A DNA stretch of 64,000 nt from Aldehydirespirator sp965220345. Its GTDB lineage: Bacteria > Actinomycetota > Acidimicrobiia > Acidimicrobiales > Aldehydirespiratoraceae. The DNA lies in the NCBI GenBank assembly GCA_965220345.1, contig OZ244822.1:1426001-1490000 (forward strand). The letters are read 5' to 3'. Made by a program: the position numbers and the translations under genes. The notes beneath the pieces are model-generated. The model saw only the letters and a list, made by a program, of their open reading frames with translations, was not told the DNA's origin and did no database searches. Positions 1 to 7,459 of this stretch are shown one piece after another (position 1 is the stretch's first letter; every line of letters begins with the position of its first letter).

Positions 1-2
1 GC

Positions 3-176
3 GCCGTGAGCGAAGCCTCCCGCAAAGACTTGGTCGAAGAGTTCCTCGCAACCGGCGGCAACTATCAGGGCCTGGCGGAGTTTCTCGACGCACAGCGCGA
101 GGCAGAACGCAGCGAAGACCACCCTCCACAAGAGGGGCCTGCGCTGGCCTGGCGCGTCACCGTGTGCCGACATTAG
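3..176 (+). CDS. C-terminal end of an unidentified gene (5' end outside window)
   Basis: An open frame enters from the left edge and stops at TAG 174-176. The visible 57 residues are charged and probably helical, rich in Glu/Asp/Arg, and end in RVTVCRH. I recognise no family. A GTG at position 6 could be a start, but it lies so close to the edge that an internal Val codon is equally possible. It reads in the same direction as the vapBC pair, about 150 bases upstream of it, with no visible link. Confidence 0.45.
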   Translation, partial: AVSEASRKDLVEEFLATGGNYQGLAEFLDAQREAERSEDHPPQEGPALAWRVTVCRH

Positions 177-328
177 GTTGCTGTATCACCCGTATTTGAC
201 CTGCAAATGCGGGTATTTGCCCCGAAGAGTCGAGATAATTGAATGTTCGACTGGCTGGATCAACTGCTTGGAACTAGTTCAGGATGTGCCAGTCCGACCA
301 TCACGACCGATATGGGTAGTATGGGTCC

Positions 329-577
329 GTGAAAACAACCCTGGAAATCCATGACGAACTACTGCGACGCGCTAAGCGCCACGCCCAGGAGAACGGTTGC
401 ACCCTGCGCTCCGTCGTTGAAGACGGCTTGCGCAGCGTGCTTTCTGAGAGCGATGAGGTCAAGTCCTATGTGCTTGAGGATCTCAGCGTGGGAGATCCAG
501 CAGCAGCTAATCCGCTGGAGCGCTATTCATGGCCTGAACTGCGTGAAGTGATATACGGCGGCAGTGCAGCCAGATGA
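329..577 (+). CDS. vapB: VapB-type antitoxin
   Basis: Predicted antitoxin of a type II toxin-antitoxin pair; it should bind its own promoter and neutralise the PIN-domain ribonuclease encoded next. The 82-residue product begins MKTTLEIHDELLRRAKRHA, the short beta strand plus helix typical of ribbon-helix-helix VapB proteins, followed by a second helix (LRSVVEDGLRSVLSES). The C-terminal half (LERYSWPELREVIYGG) is the flexible toxin-wrapping part usual in the family. Start is GTG at 329. Its stop overlaps the vapC start by four bases (ATGA, 574-577), the standard arrangement for translational coupling. Autoregulation by the VapBC complex is expected from the family, not shown here. Confidence 0.85.
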   Translation: MKTTLEIHDELLRRAKRHAQENGCTLRSVVEDGLRSVLSESDEVKSYVLEDLSVGDPAAANPLERYSWPELREVIYGGSAAR

Positions 578-1011
578 TCGCTGTCGACACCAATGTGCTC
601 GTCTACGCTCACCGCCGCGAATTGGCTGAGCACGACACTGCGATGCAGATCATGCGTGGTTTTGCCGAGGGCGGCGAGGTCTGGGCAATTCCTTGGCCGT
701 GCTGCTATGAGTTTTTTGGTGTGGTCACCAATCCGCGTATCTGGAGCGACTCAGCAACTTCGCCCGACCGGGCTTTGCGGCAACTGCAGGCATGGACAGG
801 ATCACCGAACTGTCGCCTCATCGGCGAGACATCAAACTTCTGGCCGATTCTCGAACGTTTCATCTCTAAGCCCTATGTGCGCGGTGGTGTAGTGCATGAC
901 GCTCGAGTGGCTGCCATTTGCGTTGCTCACGCAGCGAGGCATCTACTAACACGCGACCGCGACTTTGAACTGTTCCCCGAACTTGTGACCGTAGACCCCT
1001 TTGCGGCCTGA
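574..1011 (+). CDS. vapC: VapC-type PIN-domain ribonuclease toxin
   Basis: A 145-residue PIN-domain protein of the usual VapC length. The first acidic residue and Asn of the metal site are in MIAVDTNVLVYAHR (D5, N7); a conserved Glu lies in CCYEFFGVV, and later acidic positions in VVHDARVAA and the terminal TRDRDFELFP. Family members cleave tRNA or rRNA when released from the antitoxin. It overlaps vapB by ATGA and no other gene follows in the same operon. The sequence appears intact, with all expected acidic residues present, so this pair is probably functional, unlike most toxin-antitoxin genes in the 25-38 kb island. Confidence 0.88.
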   Translation: MIAVDTNVLVYAHRRELAEHDTAMQIMRGFAEGGEVWAIPWPCCYEFFGVVTNPRIWSDSATSPDRALRQLQAWTGSPNCRLIGETSNFWPILERFISKPYVRGGVVHDARVAAICVAHAARHLLTRDRDFELFPELVTVDPFAA

Positions 1012-1344
1012 ACATCAGCGGCGTTTATAGAGCCCGTCACGCGTTGGTAAAGGACACTCACCTGATCTCAGCGGCCGGGCTTTTCGGTTCAGATAGGAAC
1101 GCTGAGCCTGATCGAAGCCGGTCGCCATTAATCGCTGTAAACCACAACCGTATGCAAACGGCGCGCTCTTATGCGCGTGTGCGGTTCAGGCCGCGTTTGG
1201 AGACTTCTTTGAGCATGACTTCGGTAGCTGCGCCACTATGTGGGTGCAGGCTGAGTGTCAAGCTCACCGCGAATGCGCGCGGGCTCAAATTGCGAAAAAA
1301 CATAGACTTAGCTGGTGCCGTCAACTGACACATGGGAGTCCCGA
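1012..1344. other. Intergenic region between vapC and nadD
   Basis: About 330 bases without a convincing gene. Short open frames on both strands lack a ribosome binding site and family resemblance. Just after vapC lies a GC-rich segment (GGCCGGGCTTTTCGGTTCAG near 1073-1092), but I cannot define a terminator stem. The nadD promoter presumably lies in the right part. Confidence 0.4.
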
Positions 1345-1962
1345 GTGGAATCTCGGCAATCAGATTCTCAGCGATTGTTTCGCATTGGCGTGCTTGGTGG
1401 CACTTTTGATCCTCCGCACTGGGGGCATCTAGCGGTCGGGCTTGAAGTTCGTCACCAGCTGAACCTTTCGGTGGTGCTGTTCGTGGTGGCCAATGATCCG
1501 TGGCAGAAGTCCGCCACAGCGCCGGTGACACCTGCAAAACTGCGTTTGGAAATGGTGCGTGCAGCAGTTGACGGACTTGAAGGCCTTGAGGCAGGCACTT
1601 TAGAGATGGAACGAGGCGGCGAGAGCTACATGGCCGACACGCTGAAGCAACTGCACGATCAGCATCCCAACGCCGAACTGTTGATGGTGGTTGGCTCAGA
1701 TGCTGCTGAAGGACTCGACACTTGGAAACACCCAGAACAGTTGCGTGAGCTGGCCACTACTGTGGTGGTCAACAGAGCCGGACGCTCAGACCGTCGCTGT
1801 CCGGCTGGCTGGCCGTCAATCACCGTGGCAGTGCCAGCGCTGGAGGTTTCATCGCGCGATATTCGCTCACGCTTCGCCGAGGGTCGTCCAGTGGAGGCTC
1901 TCGTGCCTCAGGCAGTGATTGAGGTTGTGCGCTCCAGAGGTTTATACGGGTGCCGTCAGTGA
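1345..1962 (+). CDS. nadD: Nicotinate-nucleotide adenylyltransferase
   Basis: Cytoplasmic enzyme joining nicotinate mononucleotide and ATP to form deamido-NAD in NAD biosynthesis. The nucleotidyltransferase signature GGTFDPPHWGH lies near the N-terminus and the second signature SSRDIR, equivalent to the family ISSTxIR, near the C-terminus. I prefer the GTG at 1345 (205 residues) because GGGAG precedes it at a suitable distance; a GTG at 1315 would give 215 residues but has no recognisable ribosome binding site. It is followed with overlap by the LytR_C protein and rsfS, a conserved actinobacterial neighbourhood, so the three are probably cotranscribed. Confidence 0.95.
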   Translation: MESRQSDSQRLFRIGVLGGTFDPPHWGHLAVGLEVRHQLNLSVVLFVVANDPWQKSATAPVTPAKLRLEMVRAAVDGLEGLEAGTLEMERGGESYMADTLKQLHDQHPNAELLMVVGSDAAEGLDTWKHPEQLRELATTVVVNRAGRSDRRCPAGWPSITVAVPALEVSSRDIRSRFAEGRPVEALVPQAVIEVVRSRGLYGCRQ

Positions 1963-3302
1963 ATCAGGCGCATCAACCGAGCCTGCGTCAATCAGGTTCG
2001 CAATCCCCAGACTCGCAATCCCCAGACTCACAACAACAAGGCCGCGGATTGATCGGGCGTGGCTTAGCGATGATCAGTCGCATTCCGTACCCTTTCGGTC
2101 GTCACGAGCCAGCCCCACGCTCGCATAACTTCTGGCGATTCGTTTACCCGGTGCTGGTGCTGGCAGCAGCCACAGCAGTGCTGCTTCTAGCACTTGAAGG
2201 CGGACGAGCCGTGCTCACTCAGACGGTTAACAGCGTTGAGCAGCCGGTTGTCTTACAGCCTGATGAGCCTGGATACCTAGAGCTAGTGAGTGCCACCCCC
2301 ACGCTGTTGGCGCTTCACACTCACAACAGCCAACTCACTGGAGTGTCGTTTCTGGCTCGTACCGGCATTGAGGCAGGCGGTGGCATAGTGCTGTTGCCTG
2401 CTGACCTGCTGGTGGTGCCACCACAAGGAACACTCTCGCAGGGTCAGATGCTGTCGGATGTCTTCACTACTAGCGGAATCGATGGCGTGGAGCGAGTCGC
2501 TGAAGAAATCTTCGGCATCGGCTTTGATGAGGTCGTGGAAATCCCCTCCGAATGGTTCGCCTACAGCATCGAACCCGCGACCCCGCTGCCGTATCTGCTG
2601 GCAGATGATCTGTTGGAGGCACCACCAGATGGAGCGCTGCGAGTGATATACGAATCGGGACGCTATGACCTGGCTGCATCCGAAGCGGCAGCCGTCTACG
2701 CTCACCTCAACCCTGATGAGCCTGACAGCAATCGCACCTTCCGTCAAAAGTCCTTGTGGGAGTCGTGGCTGGGAGTGCTCGGGCGGGCGGCAGACCCTCA
2801 GGCAGTGATCCCGCCGCTTGACTCGCCGTTGGCAGCTCACATCTCTGCACTAGCATCAGGCACGACTGTGGTGGATGTGCTGCCCTTTGAGACCTACACC
2901 AACGACACCGCCGCTTCAGGTGTGGCGGTGCTTGATGCACAGGGGCGCGCCTGGCTGCGCAGCGAGACGCTGGAACTGGTGCCTTGGCCTAGGCAACCTG
3001 AATCATTTCCGCGACCGCGGGTGCAGTTGCTTGACGGTGCTGGCGACCCAGCGATCCGAGATGCTCTTGCAGCCGAAGTGGTCGCCGCTGGCGGCGTGGT
3101 CACAGCAATAGGCAACACGACGGCTTTCGGTGTGCAAGACACGCAATTTGCCTACCATCGTGCTGAACTTGTGAATGATCCAATCACTAACTCCATCGCC
3201 ATACAGCTCGGTGTCAACATGACTCTGGTCACTTTGGGAGAATCTGTCGACAATCTGGTTGACATCACCGTGACGGTTGGACTTGACCAGGCAAATCGGT
3301 GA
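1950..3302 (+). CDS. LytR/CpsA/Psr-like membrane protein with LytR C-terminal domain
   Basis: A 450-residue protein with a Gln/Ser/Pro-rich cytoplasmic N-terminus, one membrane segment (about residues 68-88, VYPVLVLAAATAVLLLALEGG), an extracytoplasmic region resembling a diverged LCP domain, and a C-terminal LytR_C-like domain (VQLLDGAGDPAIRDALAAEV onwards). LCP proteins attach polymers to peptidoglycan; the Arg/Asp pattern of active LCP enzymes is not obvious, so this may be a non-catalytic paralogue. GTG 1950 has AGAGG upstream and overlaps nadD by 13 bases; a second in-frame GTG at 1959 would give a 4-base overlap. The N-terminus holds an exact 15-base tandem repeat (1998-2012, 2013-2027) encoding SQSPD-like units. 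Confidence 0.75.
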   Translation: MPSVNQAHQPSLRQSGSQSPDSQSPDSQQQGRGLIGRGLAMISRIPYPFGRHEPAPRSHNFWRFVYPVLVLAAATAVLLLALEGGRAVLTQTVNSVEQPVVLQPDEPGYLELVSATPTLLALHTHNSQLTGVSFLARTGIEAGGGIVLLPADLLVVPPQGTLSQGQMLSDVFTTSGIDGVERVAEEIFGIGFDEVVEIPSEWFAYSIEPATPLPYLLADDLLEAPPDGALRVIYESGRYDLAASEAAAVYAHLNPDEPDSNRTFRQKSLWESWLGVLGRAADPQAVIPPLDSPLAAHISALASGTTVVDVLPFETYTNDTAASGVAVLDAQGRAWLRSETLELVPWPRQPESFPRPRVQLLDGAGDPAIRDALAAEVVAAGGVVTAIGNTTAFGVQDTQFAYHRAELVNDPITNSIAIQLGVNMTLVTLGESVDNLVDITVTVGLDQANR

Positions 3303-3769
3303 ACGCAGGCACTAGCTCGTCAGCTTCCGCGGCTTCGGCTATTGATGCCGCTGAATCCGCCATCACCAACAACAACAACAACAACGCTGATGATGCTCAC
3401 AGCGGCGACGGCCCGGTGCGCTGGGCACTGGCCGCCGCCGCAGCGGCTGAAGAACGCAACGGCTCTGACATTGTGGTGATTGATGTAGGCGATGTCCTAG
3501 GAGTAACCGACCTGTTCGTGATCACCCACGGCAACAACGCCAGGCAGGTGCGTGCCATAGCTGAAGGGATAGAAGAGCTTCTCAAGCAGGCAGGAGGCCC
3601 TTCACCTTTGCGGATTGAAGGACTTGACGACCGGCAGTGGGTGTTGATCGACTACGGATCTTTTGTGGTGCATGTGTTCGATGCTGAACACCGTGCGCTC
3701 TACCAACTAGAGCGACTGTGGGGTGACTGCCCGCTGCTGGACTGGCGCAGCCATGAGACCCTCAGCTAG
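3299..3769 (+). CDS. rsfS: Ribosomal silencing factor RsfS
   Basis: Binds ribosomal protein L14 on the large subunit and blocks subunit joining when nutrients run out. The conserved core starts near residue 40 (RWALAAAAAAEERNGSDIVV) and contains the typical VTDLFVITHGNNARQVRAIA and the closing DYGSFVVHVFDAEHRALYQLERLWGD-type region. The first ~38 residues are an extra low-complexity Ser/Ala tail with six Asn residues from a perfect (AAC)6 run (3368-3385). Its GTG start overlaps the preceding stop as GTGA (3299-3302), suggesting translational coupling in a nadD-LytR_C-rsfS operon. Confidence 0.95.
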   Translation: MNAGTSSSASAASAIDAAESAITNNNNNNADDAHSGDGPVRWALAAAAAAEERNGSDIVVIDVGDVLGVTDLFVITHGNNARQVRAIAEGIEELLKQAGGPSPLRIEGLDDRQWVLIDYGSFVVHVFDAEHRALYQLERLWGDCPLLDWRSHETLS

Positions 3770-3880
3770 CTGTCGGTTCACTGTCGGTTCAGCAGGCAGC
3801 CGACCATAGGCGAGCTCCCGAGTGCTAATCCGCATTCTTCGCTATCTATCCGTTTAGCCACTAAAGTTATGGCTATTGCC

Positions 3881-3922
3881 GATATGCCCTATGTGATATG
3901 CCCTACGCGATATGCCCTATAT
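3881..3922. repeat. Three tandem 14-base repeats upstream of the monooxygenase gene
   Basis: GATATGCCCTA followed by three variable bases occurs three times (3881-3894, 3895-3908, 3909-3922), ending about 20 bases before the start at 3944. It could be a binding site array for a regulator of the terpenoid operon or simply one of the many short tandem duplications in this window. Confidence 0.7.
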
Positions 3923-3943
3923 GAGTGAGAGAAAGCTGATTCA

Positions 3944-5380
3944 TTGAGCGCTCCTTCTGGTGAACCCCAGACTGAATACGAGATCAAGTCCCGGAAATAC
4001 GACTTGGCTATTGTTGGAGCTGGTCCAGTAGGCAGCCTCTGCGCGCTTGCCTACGCACGCAAAGGCGCGAGCGTGGCACTGTTTGAGGCACGCTCCAAAG
4101 GGGCTAGGACGGTGGGGGGAGAGTGGATGCATCCCCCTGCGGTGAAGATATTGCAACAGGTTGGGGTTGATTTTGATGCCCCCGACGAAGCTGCTGTTAC
4201 TGAAGGTTTCATCTACTTCCCTGAAGATGGATCCGAGCCTATTGAGCTTCCTTATCCTGGCGGGTCGCGAGGTCTGGCTTGTGATCACGGCCTGCTTGTG
4301 GGGCGACTGCGCAACACCGCCGCGAACCATCCCGGGGTTGATCTCATAGCGGAACGGGTTCGCTCGGTAGATGACGGTCGCGTCGGATTTGATAGATCCG
4401 GCAAAGAGGAGTTCATAGCTGCGGACTTGATTGTTGGTGCCGACGGCCCGAGGTCGGTGGTGCGGCGTTCGCTGGGTCTAGGAACAAAGAGGACCAATTG
4501 TTCGCGCATGATCGGCTTTGAACTCAACGGGGGAGGGCAAGGAGTGGAGCTGCCCAAAGAGGGTTATGGAAACGTGGTGTTGGGCGGACCAGGCCCCATC
4601 TTCATTTATCGGTTGAACTCCGAAAGTGTCCGCATCCACGTTGACATTCCGCTTAGGTTTCCTCCCGAACAAACTGTCTCCTTATTGCGGGACACTTGCG
4701 TTCCCGTGATTCCCGAAGCCTTGAGGGATGAGTTTGCAGAACAGGTTCAACAAGAGAACTTCCTGATCACGGCGAATGGCTTGAACCCGCGGCTCTCCTA
4801 CGGCAGCGCAAAACGGGTATTGCTCGGCGATGCCGCAGGGCATTACCATCCTTCGACCGCAGTGGGTATGACTCTGGGATTTGGCGATGCTTCGGCTTTA
4901 AGCGAATGCGAAGACCCCAGCCGCTTCTTTGCTCAAAGGTTTAAGGAAATCAGGGCACCCGAAATGCTGGCTCTGGCCTTCTATGAGATCTTGGTTGACA
5001 ACCGCGCCGAGATGGTGGCGGTTAGACAATCCGTTTACCGAATGTGGCGGTCAAAAGGCAAGCTGGCTGAGCGCAGCGTAAAGTTGCTCAGCTGCGAAGA
5101 CACATCTGAGTTTGGCATGGGACTAGTCGGTGGCCTAGCAATGCTGCGAGCGACCACTAAAGCCGCGCCAAAATCTGCTGGTCTGAATGGTCTTAGGCAA
5201 TCAATCAAGACCGGTCGCAATCTGGTTGTGCGTATCGGATGGTTTGTGCGGGGTGTCAGGCAGCTGCGAAAGGTACGATCCAAACGTCCAGTGGCTGCAA
5301 AGAAGTTCCTTGATGCCATGTCGCGGGCATTGCCAGCGACCATGCAGTCGCGGGATCGCTCCGACCGTCCGCCTGATTAG
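3944..5380 (+). CDS. FAD-dependent monooxygenase, probable squalene epoxidase-like
   Basis: A 478-residue flavoprotein of the squalene epoxidase / geranylgeranyl reductase / hydroxylase superfamily. Seen: N-terminal dinucleotide-binding motif (VGAGPVG, residues 24-30, then an acidic residue after the second strand), a GE-M-P segment (VGGEWMHPPAVKIL) comparable to GELLQP in squalene epoxidases, the DG motif GADGPRSVVRRS, and the second FAD motif LLGDAAGHYHPSTAVGMTLG near residue 294, whose HP-T-xGMT part recalls HPLTGGGMT of squalene epoxidases. The C-terminus after residue ~380 is basic and may associate with membrane. It lies 9 bases upstream of an oxidosqualene cyclase-type gene. Function as squalene epoxidase is inferred from that pairing; a prenyl reductase or other polyprenyl hydroxylase remains possible. 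Confidence 0.65.
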   Translation: MSAPSGEPQTEYEIKSRKYDLAIVGAGPVGSLCALAYARKGASVALFEARSKGARTVGGEWMHPPAVKILQQVGVDFDAPDEAAVTEGFIYFPEDGSEPIELPYPGGSRGLACDHGLLVGRLRNTAANHPGVDLIAERVRSVDDGRVGFDRSGKEEFIAADLIVGADGPRSVVRRSLGLGTKRTNCSRMIGFELNGGGQGVELPKEGYGNVVLGGPGPIFIYRLNSESVRIHVDIPLRFPPEQTVSLLRDTCVPVIPEALRDEFAEQVQQENFLITANGLNPRLSYGSAKRVLLGDAAGHYHPSTAVGMTLGFGDASALSECEDPSRFFAQRFKEIRAPEMLALAFYEILVDNRAEMVAVRQSVYRMWRSKGKLAERSVKLLSCEDTSEFGMGLVGGLAMLRATTKAAPKSAGLNGLRQSIKTGRNLVVRIGWFVRGVRQLRKVRSKRPVAAKKFLDAMSRALPATMQSRDRSDRPPD

Positions 5381-5389
5381 GCGGGTTCC

Positions 5390-7345
5390 GTGGCTGTTGA
5401 TGCCCGACCTGCTCTGAGGAAGGCAACCGAGCGCCTTTTGGAGCTGCAAGGCGATGACGGCAGCTTCGAAGGTGAAGTCGTATGGTGCCCGATGCTTTCG
5501 GCTCAGTATGTGCTTTTACATCACATCACCGGCCAATCGTTGCCGGAGTCCCGCCGCCGCGGCGTGCTGCGATATTTTCAACAGTCACGTTTGCCGGACG
5601 GGCTGTGGGGACTTCATGTTCATGGGCCAGCCAACCTTTTTGTCACCACTCTGGTCTATGTGGCGGCCAGGCTGCTAGGCACAAAGACGACAGATCCCCT
5701 GATTGATCAAGCGCGGCACTTCCTGCAAACCGAGAATGTGCTCAAGATTCCCAGCTGGGGCAAGTTCTGGCTGGCTGTTGTCAACCTTTATGGCTGGAAC
5801 GGTGTCAATCCTTTGCTGCCAGAACTGTGGCTCTTGCCCCGCTGGATCCCGTTTCATCCCTCGAACTGGTATTGCCATACGCGGCTGATCTACATGTCGA
5901 TGTCAGCGATATACGGGCTCAGATTTCAGGCACCTGCTAACGGCGTGATCTCTGAAATACGCCAAGAACTGTTTCCCGAAGGTTTTGCCAAAGCTGATTT
6001 TCCTGGGAGTCGCAATCGTTTGCGTGATGCTGATCTTTACGCCAAGCCGAGCAGGTGGCTTCGTGTTGCATTCGCGATGGCACGGTTAGCCGACCGTTTT
6101 CACATCAAGCGCTTGCGCGCTCGCTGCATTGATCTAATCCTTCACCGAATCAGATGGGAACTCATTACATCGGATCACACCAGCATCTCTCCGGTTAGTG
6201 GAATGCTAAATATTGCGGTTTTATGGATGCACGACCCGCAGGACTCCGACATGCTTCAAGCTATGGCAAGGCTTGATGGCTGGATTTGGGAGGACGAAGA
6301 AGAAGGACTGCGAGTGTCTGGGGCACGCAGCGGTTCTTGGGATACGGGTTTCGCTTTGCAGGCTCTGTCTACAACCTCTGAACTGCCTGAACTAGAAGGT
6401 GTCGGTGTCGCCAGAGCCGTGGATAAGGCAACAGATTTTCTGCGTGCGCAGCAGATCAGAGTCACCTTCGAGGGCTACAGCGATGCTTATCGGGTCAATC
6501 CTCGCGGGGGCTGGTGTTTTGCTGGGGGATGGCATGGCTGGCCTGTCACTGATTGCAGCGCCGAAGCGGTGCTGGGGCTGTTGGCAACTGATCCCCAAGC
6601 GATGGACTCGGCGGCTTTGAGCGAAGCTGTTGAGTTCATGCTGCGCGGACAGAACCGAGACGGCGGCTTCGGCACATACGAAAGTCAGAAATCCGTGGTC
6701 GGACTCGAATGGCTGAATCCGGCTGAAATGTTCGGCGACTCCATGACGGATTTCTCTCATGTGGAATGCACAGCGTCTTGTATTGCTGCTTTAGCGGCAT
6801 GTCAGCAGCACTTCCCCGAAGTCATCAACGCAGCGGAAATCGCAGCTGCATCACGCGCCGCTGCCTGGCTGCGCAACGCTCAGCGCAGCGACGGCTCGTG
6901 GCGCGGTTTTTGGGGTGTCCAGTACATATATGGCACCCGCTTCGGGATTAGAGGTCTACTGGCATCAGGCGCGCACCCTGATGACCCAGCAGTGCGCGCA
7001 GCGTGCCGCTGGCTGCTTGATCACCAGCGAGAAGACGGAGGCTGGGGTGAGCACTACAGCGGATGCTGGACCGGCAAATACGTCGCGCATGATGTCAGCC
7101 AGGTCATCCAAACCGCTTGGGCGTTGATCGCTCTGCTCGAAGCTAGCCACGAAGATACGGCTGCTATTGATCGCGGGGTGAAGTTCCTCGTTGATGCTCA
7201 GCAAGCAGACGGAGGCTGGCCCAATCAGGACATGGCAGGTGTGTTCTTCCGCACCGCCTTGCTGGAATATGCGCTCTACCGGCAGTATTTTCCGCTGCAC
7301 GCGCTGGGACTATACGAACAGCGCCGCGAGGACTCGCAAGCTTGA
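5390..7345 (+). CDS. Triterpene cyclase of the oxidosqualene cyclase type
   Basis: A 651-residue prenyltransferase-like terpene cyclase. The protonating site is VTDCSAE (residues 386-392, Asp388-Cys389), matching the oxidosqualene cyclase motif VSDCTAE and not the DxDDTA of squalene-hopene cyclases. Other OSC-like segments are WYCHTRLIYMSMSAIYG, HVECTASC (Cys460, which would hydrogen-bond the catalytic Asp), GSWRGFWGVQYIYGTRFGIRG (typical OSC QW region), DGGWGEHY and a GVFFRTALLEYALYRQYFPLHALG terminus. Several QW repeats (e.g. DGSWRGFWG, DGGWG, DGGWP) are visible. It is shorter than eukaryotic OSCs (~730) and nearer the size of bacterial cyclases. GTG start at 5390 follows the monooxygenase closely, so both are one operon. 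Predicted product: a 3-hydroxy triterpenoid or sterol skeleton from 2,3-oxidosqualene. Confidence 0.85.
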   Translation: MAVDARPALRKATERLLELQGDDGSFEGEVVWCPMLSAQYVLLHHITGQSLPESRRRGVLRYFQQSRLPDGLWGLHVHGPANLFVTTLVYVAARLLGTKTTDPLIDQARHFLQTENVLKIPSWGKFWLAVVNLYGWNGVNPLLPELWLLPRWIPFHPSNWYCHTRLIYMSMSAIYGLRFQAPANGVISEIRQELFPEGFAKADFPGSRNRLRDADLYAKPSRWLRVAFAMARLADRFHIKRLRARCIDLILHRIRWELITSDHTSISPVSGMLNIAVLWMHDPQDSDMLQAMARLDGWIWEDEEEGLRVSGARSGSWDTGFALQALSTTSELPELEGVGVARAVDKATDFLRAQQIRVTFEGYSDAYRVNPRGGWCFAGGWHGWPVTDCSAEAVLGLLATDPQAMDSAALSEAVEFMLRGQNRDGGFGTYESQKSVVGLEWLNPAEMFGDSMTDFSHVECTASCIAALAACQQHFPEVINAAEIAAASRAAAWLRNAQRSDGSWRGFWGVQYIYGTRFGIRGLLASGAHPDDPAVRAACRWLLDHQREDGGWGEHYSGCWTGKYVAHDVSQVIQTAWALIALLEASHEDTAAIDRGVKFLVDAQQADGGWPNQDMAGVFFRTALLEYALYRQYFPLHALGLYEQRREDSQA

Positions 7346-7407
7346 CAGCTTGACTCGCGCGACGAACATTGCAAATCCTGACAAGACAGGTAGGGTTTAG
7401 CGGAAGC

Positions 7408-7439
7408 CAATTGACACGACAAGTCAATTGACACGACAA
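7408..7439. repeat. Two exact 15-base direct repeats in a promoter region
   Basis: CAATTGACACGACAA occurs at 7408-7422 and 7425-7439, a 17-base period, ending 20 bases before the moeZ-like start. Each copy contains TTGACA, identical to a consensus -35 box, so it may be a promoter or an operator pair. No good -10 element at the right distance is certain. Confidence 0.6.
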
Positions 7440-7459
7440 CTAGACGAGATAGGACAGTC

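Noticed and set aside
1044..1328. 94-codon open frame between vapC and nadD
   Set aside because: No ribosome binding site, no family resemblance and irregular composition; treated as intergenic.
3820..3828. GAGTGCTAA, identical to the right half of a CIRCE element (HrcA operator)
   Set aside because: The left arm TTAGCACTC is absent at the required nine-base spacing, and the neighbouring genes are not chaperones; a chance half site.
5390..7345. Annotation as squalene-hopene cyclase from its 651-residue length
   Set aside because: The active site is DCSAE with OSC-type flanking motifs and lacks DxDDTA, so the oxidosqualene cyclase type is favoured.
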